Part shown: positions 1 to 6,231 of the stretch, piece after piece
Position numbering within the stretch: position 1 is the stretch's first letter
Layout of the letters: every line of letters begins with the position of its first letter
Source of the DNA: Martensiomyces pterosporus
Lineage: Eukaryota > Kickxellomycota > Kickxellomycetes > Kickxellales > Kickxellaceae
NCBI GenBank assembly: GCA_025201845.1
Contig: MU604171.1
Span: 1 to 13,588, forward strand
Length of the DNA stretch: 13,588 bases
Direction: 5' to 3'
The notes under the pieces: generated by a model
The model's database searches: none
Told to the model about the DNA's origin: nothing
What the model saw: the letters and a program-made list of their open reading frames with translations, nothing else
Program-made: the position numbers and the translations under genes

Positions 1-321
1 CCACCACCACCTCCTCCTCCTCCTCCTCCACCCCCTCCGCCGACTTCTTGCGAGTCAAGTACTCCACCATCCCCCTCTTCTGAGAGCCCTTGCGGGCCAA
101 CTACTCCCCCCGCCCCTTCTTCCGAGGAGGATACAACTATAACCTCCACCACCACTACCACCACCACCACTACCGTGACGCCTCCACGACCAGAACCATC
201 TACTCCAACTACGCAGCCTCCCTCACCCCCTCCACATCACATTTACAATGGAACTGAGCCCCCAACATACCATGATGGCATGGGCAGGCATAAAGCGAAG
301 GCAAAGAAGCATAGGCACTAA
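1..321 (+). CDS. C-terminal part of a Pro/Ser/Thr-rich protein (5' end outside window)
   Basis: The frame beginning at base 1 is open for 106 codons and ends at TAA 319-321; no start lies inside the window, so this is the 3' end of a longer gene. The segment opens with 14 consecutive prolines. It continues with Ser/Thr/Pro-rich stretches, two cysteines (Cys18 and Cys32 of the fragment), an acidic SSEED patch and a run of nine threonines. It ends in a basic, His-rich tail (GMGRHKAKAKKHRH). There is one possible N-glycosylation site, NGT, near the end. Such composition is typical of fungal wall, secreted or cytoskeleton-associated low-complexity regions. No catalytic domain is visible, so no function is assigned. 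The absence of a hydrophobic C-terminus argues against a GPI anchor. The consistent frame-specific composition and the clean stop are the main support for coding. Confidence 0.6.
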   Translation, partial: PPPPPPPPPPPPPPTSCESSTPPSPSSESPCGPTTPPAPSSEEDTTITSTTTTTTTTTVTPPRPEPSTPTTQPPSPPPHHIYNGTEPPTYHDGMGRHKAKAKKHRH

Positions 322-961
322 GTAGGTGGTGCACACCTGTGTCTGGTATGCCGCTAGCTGGGGAGTGCACTGCACGTCTGCTTGCTTAAGCTGCTCAACA
401 CTGCTATATTTTGCAGCGCATTAGCTCATCTAATATGTAGTTTGTTTGTTGCTGGGCTGTTTAATTGAGCGGCTTTGTCTCATGCCCTTTCGTTTACAGA
501 CAGCCCTCTTTCCTATTTTCTTAGTCTCTCTTGGTCTTTTCTAGTTACTTCTTTCGCTTGGACTGTCCAATATGATGGTCAAGCTTAGTCCACATGTCTA
601 TTCAGAATATAAACATGCTCACCTACTTGTGCGTCACAGGATACCGGATGGCTTGATGCGGCAGCATGCACACGCTCAAAGGAAGGAGCATCACCATCCA
701 CTCAAAGTCTCGTGGAGGGGGAGCCAATTGCGGCGTGGTTCTTGGTTGGCTGCTGGCTTGTGTACGATATTTGTCGGCGTTGGAAAATCCTTTTCTGGCA
801 ACAGCAACACCCACGTTCGCCAAAGCTGCGCTTTGCTTCTTTTTCCTTCCCCTGTCCTTCTCATGCCCTTTCCTCAGCTATTTACGTCTTCTTTACTCTC
901 CCCCCTTTTACGCTGCCAGACGCGACTGCACTCATACAACCTCTGACACCATTGCTTGAAG
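322..961. other. Intergenic region: 3' flank of the Pro-rich gene and promoter of the MPDU1-like gene
   Basis: I see no convincing gene in these 640 bases. Short open frames at 572-946, 666-959 and 712-1044 overlap one another in different frames and lack recognisable composition. Two pyrimidine-rich tracts stand out, about 486-560 and 832-910; the second ends about 50 bp before the ATG at 962. Such CT-rich tracts are common in fungal promoters and leaders. No canonical AATAAA was found for the upstream gene. Confidence 0.5.
832..910 (+). promoter_or_regulatory. Pyrimidine-rich tract upstream of the MPDU1-like gene
   Basis: This stretch is dominated by C and T on the plus strand and ends about 50 bp upstream of the ATG at 962. 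CT-rich blocks near transcription starts are a known feature of fungal promoters. The regulatory role here is inferred from position and composition only. Confidence 0.3.
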
Positions 962-1720
962 ATGGCCTCTGCTTGGCTTCCCGGTTTCCTACGCAACCCT
1001 ATTGTCGCGCTCATTGGCGAAGAGTGCACTGTGACGCTCATTGACACGTTCAACATCCTCGACTCTGAATGCCTGCCCATTGCGATATCCAAGGGGCTGG
1101 GGCTTGGCATCGTGCTAGGCGGCTGTGTGGTTAAGCTGCCCCAGCTGTTTAAGATCCTCAACTCCAAGTCGGTCACTGGAATCAGTCTCTCTGCATACGT
1201 GCTCGAAACACTGGCAAACATCATCACGATTGCATACAACTACCGCAAGGGATACCCGTTCACCACGTACGGCGAGGCTGTGTTTATTGGTGTTCAGAAC
1301 TATGTCATTACGCTGCTGATTCTGCTGTTCACTGGCCGTGCCACGCTTGCAATGGCGGTGGCTGCGCTCCTTCTCGTCTTTACCTACTCGCTCTTTGACT
1401 ACTCGTTTGTTGGCGAGACGCTGCTGTCGACGCTCTATAGCCTCACTATCCCGCTTGTTGTCTCGTCGCGTATTCCTCAGATCTACACCATCCACAAGAA
1501 CAAGTTCACGGGACAGCTGTCGGCCTTTGCTGTGTTTAACTACTTCGTGGGCACTGCTGCGCGTCTGTACACTACGCTCGTTGAGGTCGACGACTCTCTG
1601 GTGCTCGTCGGCACCGTGCTGGCTACCGTGGCCAACGGTGTGCTGGCCGCGCAGATGGTCTACTACTGGAGCGCCGCTGCCCCCAAGGATCAATACAGGT
1701 TGGATAAGAAGCGCGAATAA
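962..1720 (+). CDS. MPDU1: MPDU1-like PQ-loop protein (mannose-P-dolichol utilization)
   Basis: The encoded protein has 252 residues, close to the roughly 250 of animal MPDU1 (Lec35/SL15). It carries two PQ-loop motifs in the expected places: KLPQLFKILNSKSVTGIS at residues 58-75 and RIPQIYTIHKNKFTGQLSAF at 170-189. Each sits in a hydrophobic multi-span background with about seven predicted membrane segments. Family knowledge: MPDU1 is an ER membrane protein needed for use of dolichol-phosphate mannose and glucose in N-glycan, O-mannose and GPI-anchor synthesis; its exact mechanism is unsettled. The protein ends in KKRE, a textbook KKXX dilysine ER-retrieval signal, which supports ER location. 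The ATG at 962 (context aagATGg) is chosen; the frame extends only two more codons to an in-frame TTG at 956. No intron is needed. The main alternative is another PQ-loop transporter such as a lysosomal cystinosin relative, but overall size and sequence favour MPDU1. Confidence 0.88.
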   Translation: MASAWLPGFLRNPIVALIGEECTVTLIDTFNILDSECLPIAISKGLGLGIVLGGCVVKLPQLFKILNSKSVTGISLSAYVLETLANIITIAYNYRKGYPFTTYGEAVFIGVQNYVITLLILLFTGRATLAMAVAALLLVFTYSLFDYSFVGETLLSTLYSLTIPLVVSSRIPQIYTIHKNKFTGQLSAFAVFNYFVGTAARLYTTLVEVDDSLVLVGTVLATVANGVLAAQMVYYWSAAAPKDQYRLDKKRE

Positions 1721-2125
1721 CACGTGTCCTCTACGGAGGCCATTCCGTTCTAATGGCGCTTTTCTATATCATTTACTTTGTTATTTCTCAAGTGATTAAC
1801 CCAGCTTCTCCTGCCTGCCACTGTGTCTACTGTATATTTACTTGAACTCTGCATGTAGTTTCGAGCTGCCAATGTGGATGGGTGGGCCAACCACTGGTAA
1901 AAAGCCCAAGCAGGTGTAGGCTCCCTCCGCTCGGGTCGCGGTTGCTTGCACGCTGCTCTCCTTGTTGTACTCTAGAATAGACAATGGCTTCTTTTCTTCT
2001 AGCTTCATTGGTGTTTCTCGCTCACTGACCGTTTGAAGCAAATGGCAGGAGCAATAGGGGAAATATCTACATTCTCGTATCTACAACGCAAAGACTACGC
2101 CTTCTAGATGATCATGACAGCCGTG
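1721..2125. other. Intergenic region between the convergent MPDU1-like and pacifastin-like genes
   Basis: This 405-bp stretch holds the 3' flanks of two convergent genes. No AATAAA is evident for the plus-strand gene; the region after its stop is T-rich (about 1756-1795). The only candidate of interest is a 56-codon minus-strand frame at 1838-2008, listed separately. Confidence 0.45.
1838..2008 (-). CDS. Candidate small ORF, 56 aa, unrecognised
   Basis: An ATG at 2008 on the minus strand opens a 56-codon frame ending at TAA 1838-1840. The N-terminal half is charged (MKLEEKKPLSILEY) and the C-terminal half is Pro/Gly/hydrophobic (GFLPVVGPPIHIGS). The composition is not obviously random and there is no low-complexity bias. 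The context of the ATG is weak (C at -3), no family is recognised, and it lies in the 3' flank of two convergent genes. In-frame sequence upstream of the ATG is open back to a TAG near 2074 but contains no other ATG, so a missed upstream exon is possible. I treat it as a weak candidate only. Confidence 0.15.
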   Translation of the reverse strand: MKLEEKKPLSILEYNKESSVQATATRAEGAYTCLGFLPVVGPPIHIGSSKLHAEFK

Positions 2126-2536
2126 TTAGCCAATGCTGCTGCTTGGGGGAATCTCCAGACACCCCTTCTTTGTGCAAGCGGCATGGCCATTACAAAGGCA
2201 GGTGCACGTATTGCACACTTTCATAAATACAGCACCCGAGTTCCTCGCTATGCATTCCATATAGGCGTCAGGATACGCGGCGCCAAACTCTGTTTCGTTG
2301 CAGCCTGGGACACGCAGCGCATCTCCGGCCACACTCTGCAAGCACTTGCTGATGGATAGCTCGCCTTCAGCAATGCATGGTGGGATATCCTTAAACTCGG
2401 TCCCGCCGTAGAGCCTTTGGCACTGAGCTGTGGTTGTTCCGTTGATTCCCCTGCACTCCGTACTGGCCCTAGGGACAGCCTGTCTGGCGTAGAGTGACGA
2501 AAGAAACAGCCCTTGTATGACGCTTAGTATTTTCAT
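2126..2536 (-). CDS. Secreted 12-cysteine protein with a pacifastin-type protease-inhibitor domain
   Basis: The 136-residue product begins with a probable signal peptide (hydrophobic residues 3-16, plausible cleavage near Ala18). The secreted part has 12 cysteines (28, 39, 54, 65, 79, 95, 108, 111, 113, 115, 121, 126) and two N-glycosylation sequons (NGT 32-34, NET 80-82). Residues 95-126 fit the pacifastin light-chain consensus: C-x(12)-CNTCTC-x(3)-G-x(3)-CT-x(3)-C. Family knowledge: these small domains inhibit serine proteases, with the reactive bond between the last two cysteines. Here that segment is CTKKGC, so a basic P1 residue (Lys123) suggests trypsin-like targets by inference. Oddities are one extra cysteine (115) inside the domain and an unrecognised six-cysteine N-terminal half (28-95, sharing Cys95). 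The start at 2536 has A at -3. The gene lies 404 bp beyond the SHQ1 stop on the same strand. The motif match is strong, but inhibitory activity is inferred. Confidence 0.78.
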   Translation of the reverse strand: MKILSVIQGLFLSSLYARQAVPRASTECRGINGTTTAQCQRLYGGTEFKDIPPCIAEGELSISKCLQSVAGDALRVPGCNETEFGAAYPDAYMECIARNSGAVFMKVCNTCTCLCNGHAACTKKGCLEIPPSSSIG

Positions 2537-2940
2537 TGTGTGGATATACGCAAAGAGAGCGGAGGAGGAAAGTATGTGGGTTATAGCTATAAGAACTGCT
2601 CGCTTTGAATAATGCCAAGGGAGGCATGGAGATGGGGTGTTTGGGAGAGAGTGCGGTGTGTTTGCACAGCAGAGAGGAATATGAACCCTTGCAGCACAAG
2701 GTGCCTCCTACAGCAGCCAGCACTTGTGCTACTTTATGCATAGAGTGTATCAACATTCTCTACACAAAAGGCTAGTAATGCACAGATCACCAACGCTCAC
2801 AGTAACGACCTCTACGCAGCATGGTACCCATGTGCATTTCCCAAAAATGAGTCTGCTAGGGTTGCCATTCACTAGATAAAACTCCGACAGATTGTTTCTA
2901 GGGCGCTCATGTGAGGCACTGCTACTCAGACACATACTTG
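2537..2940. other. Intergenic region between SHQ1 stop and the pacifastin-like gene
   Basis: These 404 bases hold the SHQ1 3' flank and the promoter of the minus-strand cysteine-rich gene. Minus-strand frames at 2469-2756 and 2750-2935 are open but have no recognisable features. No canonical minus-strand AATAAA was seen; a CATAAA variant lies near 2733-2738. Confidence 0.4.
2581..2592 (-). promoter_or_regulatory. TATA-like element upstream of the pacifastin-like gene
   Basis: Read on the minus strand this is TTATAGCTATAA, a palindromic TATA-like sequence 45 bp upstream of the ATG at 2536. The position suits a core promoter with a short leader. Assignment rests on sequence and spacing only. 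Confidence 0.3.
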
Positions 2941-4734
2941 TTACTCAATTATCTCAATCAGCGGCTTCCTTGCTGGCTTCGACGTGCCAGCTCTCTGCCC
3001 CTCCATATTGTCAGTAGAGATAGAGGATCCCATGGGCAGCAGAATGTCTGAGACTGGCGTCATGCTTCCGCCATTTTTGCCAAGGGCATCAGTGGAGACG
3101 AGAGAAGACTGGCCAGACACATCGGGTATGTCGGGTTCGATGGCATCTCCTTTCTCTCCAATAACCTGAATCAGCGGCTTCTTATCTACCGACGGCTGCT
3201 GCTGCGCGAGGAGTGCCCTTGGGCCAGTGAAGCCTACCCCGTCAGCCACACTGTCGCTCGCTTCGCTAGCACCTTCAGTGTCACCAGCAGCCTCTTCGTC
3301 ACATTCGTCTTCGCTATCAGACGACTCGAGCGCAAGATCTTCAAACTCATCAAGATGCCATCCAATCTCCTCCTTGTCGACCTCAAAATGGTGCAGCCTG
3401 TGTGCCAAGGATCTGATCACCCTGTCGCTGGCCGTTGTCTGCAACCACAGACAGTAGTCGTCAAAGAAGATTTTGCTGTACACGTAGTAGATATCGTGCA
3501 GGTCAAACATCAGCTTTGTTTCCAGTATAACCTTCAGCACTGCACGGCGGCCCAACCTAAGCACCGCGTATACGTCCTCCAGTGCCTTTTCGCACAGCTC
3601 CCAGTTACGATACAGCGGGTAGGCCAGTGCACGGCGAAAGCAGGCAACGATGACCAATCTCAGCGTAGAGAACTGCTCGAGATTGGATACCGATGGCGAC
3701 AGTGTGCCAATCGACCAGACCGATTCGACTGTGGGCTCGCCCTTATTGATACGACGATCGAGCGAATAGGCAAAGAGAATGTCGACCATGCCCAGATACA
3801 CTGCCTGCTCGTTCTCGATCAAATGTGTTTTGCGCGGGAGGGCGACCATGGCCTTCTTCTCTTCTTCGGTGAACGCGGCCCACGACTCAGCCTCTATCTT
3901 TGTTTCGTCCGTTTGTAGGTTGTCTTCGATGGTTTTTGCCAGCCTGTCAACTGCAGACTCTGCATTGTCTGCGGCCGAGCCACTAGTGGTGGGCTCGTTC
4001 TTTTTGGCCTGCTTCTGCTGTCGACGCAGGATTGAGTAGTAGCGAGATTTGTGCTGAATCAGAGACACAATGTCCTCATCATTGATGTAGTTGTCCATGT
4101 AATAGCCTTCATCGAACTTTGCGTCTTCACGCTCTATCCGATTCGTACGACGCTCCTGGAGCGACATGTGTTCCGGGTGGGGCACCTCGTTGACTTCATT
4201 TGCAGTCTCGTGCACATGGGTGAAGAATCCGCTGTACTGCTCGTTAAATCCGTACTTTGCTGGCCCCGCTAGCAGCCGCTCATCTTCCTCGGTAACCAGG
4301 GTCTGCGGGATCTCCCAGTCGAACTCCTCATCCTCTAGGATCGCTCCCCGCTGTACATCCGAGTCGCCGCCGATCTCTTCGATAGCTGGCTTTCTGTCTG
4401 ATCTACACACTCCGCTCTTACTGCCGTCATCCATCTCCTTTCTGGTTGCAAGCAGCCCAGTCAAAAGATCGAGGTTTTCGAATTCCTCGCCCTTTTTTTG
4501 CTTTGTCAGAGTCACCAGAATATCGCCTGCTGCAACGTCCAGAGACGCTGTCGACTGCTCGTCCTCGACTACCTTGCCTGGGAATGTCAAGCGAAGGTAG
4601 TAAGGGCTGGCGAAAAACTTGAACTGATCTTCATCGACGTCAAACTCTATTGTCTGTGCCCGAACATGTGGCGCGTGAATTGCCACGTACACACTATTGT
4701 CGTCTTGGCGCACGCTAAATCTGGGTGTAATCAT
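2941..4734 (-). CDS. SHQ1: SHQ1, box H/ACA snoRNP assembly chaperone
   Basis: The product has 597 residues (human SHQ1 about 577, yeast about 507). The N-terminus, MITPRFSVRQDDNSVYVAIH, followed by YYLRLTFPG at 45-53, is the hallmark of the SHQ1 CS/p23-like domain (about 1-95). The SHQ1-specific helical domain spans about 205-465, including YINDEDIVSLI (216-226), DILFAYSLDRR (318-328) and the helical block 352-450. Family knowledge: SHQ1 holds Cbf5/dyskerin in a soluble state before H/ACA RNP assembly, acting in cytoplasm and nucleoplasm, and links to the R2TP complex during release. Residues about 96-205 and 470-597 look disordered. An acidic Ser-rich patch (SSDSEDECDEE, 471-481) resembles CK2 sites. 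A short motif, (K/R)KP(L/A)I, occurs three times (114-118, 518-522, 589-593), the last at the extreme C-terminus. The start at 4734 has A at -3. No intron is needed. Confidence 0.93.
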   Translation of the reverse strand: MITPRFSVRQDDNSVYVAIHAPHVRAQTIEFDVDEDQFKFFASPYYLRLTFPGKVVEDEQSTASLDVAAGDILVTLTKQKKGEEFENLDLLTGLLATRKEMDDGSKSGVCRSDRKPAIEEIGGDSDVQRGAILEDEEFDWEIPQTLVTEEDERLLAGPAKYGFNEQYSGFFTHVHETANEVNEVPHPEHMSLQERRTNRIEREDAKFDEGYYMDNYINDEDIVSLIQHKSRYYSILRRQQKQAKKNEPTTSGSAADNAESAVDRLAKTIEDNLQTDETKIEAESWAAFTEEEKKAMVALPRKTHLIENEQAVYLGMVDILFAYSLDRRINKGEPTVESVWSIGTLSPSVSNLEQFSTLRLVIVACFRRALAYPLYRNWELCEKALEDVYAVLRLGRRAVLKVILETKLMFDLHDIYYVYSKIFFDDYCLWLQTTASDRVIRSLAHRLHHFEVDKEEIGWHLDEFEDLALESSDSEDECDEEAAGDTEGASEASDSVADGVGFTGPRALLAQQQPSVDKKPLIQVIGEKGDAIEPDIPDVSGQSSLVSTDALGKNGGSMTPVSDILLPMGSSISTDNMEGQRAGTSKPARKPLIEIIE

Positions 4735-4822
4735 TGTGCAAAGAGGACTTGGTAAGGGGCAGAAAAGCTGGCTATTGATGCTATACGTGCGGCGATATTG
4801 ATTCGTGTGCTATGCTCACAGG

Positions 4823-4836
4823 AAAAAAAAAAAAAA
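4823..4836. promoter_or_regulatory. Poly(dA:dT) tract upstream of SHQ1
   Basis: A run of 14 A on the plus strand lies 88 bp upstream of the SHQ1 ATG, where it reads as poly(T). Poly(dA:dT) tracts are known to disfavour nucleosomes in fungal promoters. The role here is inferred from position. Confidence 0.35.
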
Positions 4837-5019
4837 GAAACGCAAAATTTTGCTGCTGCCCAACCCTGGCTTGGTGTGAGTTGATTTATGGGACGCCACA
4901 TGACCAACCTTAGTTTAGCGCCTGTACTTCTGAGCAGCACGAAATCTGGTTGTTTACCAAGCCTTGCCTCAAACCACAACGAGGCACACATTATATTGCC
5001 TCCACACCATTCAGTCATA

Positions 5020-5038
5020 CCAGGCGTTGTTGTTGCCA
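5020..5038 (+). repeat. 19-bp direct repeat, copy 1
   Basis: The sequence CCAGGCGTTGTTGTTGCCA here and the copy at 5281-5299 agree at 17 of 19 bases; the two differences are G to A within the central TTG/TTA triplets. The copies are 261 bp apart, between two divergent genes. They might be paired protein-binding sites or chance similarity. Confidence 0.4.
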
Positions 5039-5280
5039 GGACGCTATAGGGTGCCCTGGCGAACTGGGCCAGAGCACAAACGGCTAAGTAAAAATGGAAG
5101 ACCTGTTACAAAACGGCCGCCGAAGAAATGTGCAGTTGTGATCTTGTTTTGCGCCCCCAATAGTGCGATGGAGTCAACAGATTGCCTGGCATAGGCATCC
5201 GGATAGATCTGCACTTGATGTAAGAGGGAGAGCGACAGCAGAGAGGTAGGAAAAGGGAATTCTCTCTACATCCAAGTACG

Positions 5281-5299
5281 CCAGGCGTTATTATTGCCA
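5281..5299 (+). repeat. 19-bp direct repeat, copy 2
   Basis: The sequence is CCAGGCGTTATTATTGCCA, the partner of the copy at 5020-5038. Both copies are flanked by CCAGG at one end and TTGCCA at the other, which makes each a loosely inverted element (GGC...GCC). Confidence 0.4.
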
Positions 5300-6091
5300 A
5301 TGCGCCCGCAAACGAGCACCTTTTCAGAAACCAAAACCCGTTTCTCCACGCTACAGATACAAAAGAGCAGCTGGGTGTCGAGACGATGTGTAGAGCGCTG
5401 TTGACAACCCAGCAACTTCCGTGGCTGTGTCCCAAGCGGTCACCTGTCGACTCTATAATATCTGAGTAATGAGGTTCCTACGTATCACAGACTCTACATG
5501 CCCATTGACTCTGGCCAAGAAAGTGGTGCATGGCGAGCCTCGCCCTCTCCAGCCAGCAAGACTGGGCAGGGCTCTGGGGTTTTTCTTGCCACTTGTCGCA
5601 ACAGTCTGCGTTTGCTGTTTTGCTGCACCTTGCCAACCCAAATAAGACGTTACAAACCTGTTTCTCCCGCTGATAATCCAATTTTATTTGCATTGCATAA
5701 TTGTGAGCGGCATTTGAATATCTCATACATGTTGTAAATGCGTTGGGTGTGAAGGCCTTTGTGGCAGAAAACTGATTGGCATGGAAGATATCATATCTGC
5801 AGCTTAACATGTCATTCGCCTGTGTAAATATGGCCAGGTTTAGAATTTTTTTTTACTTTTGCCATTACATAAGAGGGGCCGTGGATCAGAATAAATGTGA
5901 AGGCCTCCAACGCTGTCCGCGATCTGCTTGTCCAGGATGCACGCCCCTTGGCAACTCGCCGCCCATGTCCTACATATCAGCACTCTTGCAAATCCACTGT
6001 ACAACAACTGCATGCCCCCAGCGACCCAAGCTTCTATTCATAGCGATCTGTGGTGCTGTTTTGATGTGATAAAACCCGAGAGTGAGCTACA

Positions 6092-6180
6092 CCCCTGTTT
6101 CTTCTCCGCTTTTCTCGGTTCCATTTCTGTATCCGCAACACCCCACTTTGCTTTATTTTATTTGCTTCTCCAGCACTCTT
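6092..6180 (+). promoter_or_regulatory. Pyrimidine-rich leader/promoter tract of the 7TM gene
   Basis: The plus strand is strongly CT-rich over this stretch and ends about 50 bp before the proposed ATG at 6232, much like the tract before the MPDU1-like gene. Its position suggests the core promoter or transcription start region. Confidence 0.3.
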
Positions 6181-6231
6181 GTAGGCCCGGGCTGTGTCTC
6201 TCTAAATTGCATTCTAGTCGCAACAGCACCA

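Larger units (their letters stand above)
4735..6231. other. Long intergenic region between the divergent SHQ1 and 7TM genes
   Basis: About 1.5 kb separates the two divergent start codons, the longest gene-free stretch in the window. Open frames of 60-110 codons exist on both strands (for example 5106-5435 minus, 5478-5810 minus, 5776-6069 plus), but none shows domain signatures or a consistent composition. I found no tRNA-like A/B-box pair or rRNA similarity by eye. Visible structure: a 14-A run at 4823-4836, a 19-bp direct-repeat pair (5020-5038 and 5281-5299), a T run near 5848-5856, and a CT-rich leader at about 6092-6180 before the 7TM gene. A small intron-rich gene or ncRNA cannot be excluded. 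Confidence 0.45.

Noticed and set aside
572..1044. Three overlapping plus-strand frames before the MPDU1-like gene
   Set aside because: They overlap one another in different frames, have no recognisable motifs, and cover a CT-rich promoter tract.
1115..1723. Antisense 202-codon frame over the MPDU1-like gene
   Set aside because: It is the complement of a well-supported gene, and its Arg/His/Gln-rich composition is typical of antisense shadow frames.
2469..2935. Two minus-strand frames between SHQ1 and the pacifastin-like gene
   Set aside because: One overlaps the start of the cysteine-rich gene in another frame and the other starts 6 bp after the SHQ1 stop; neither has supporting features.
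5106..5810. Minus-strand frames of 109 and 110 codons in the long intergenic region
   Set aside because: The composition is irregular, with no motifs, and different frames overlap. Nothing beyond length supports coding.
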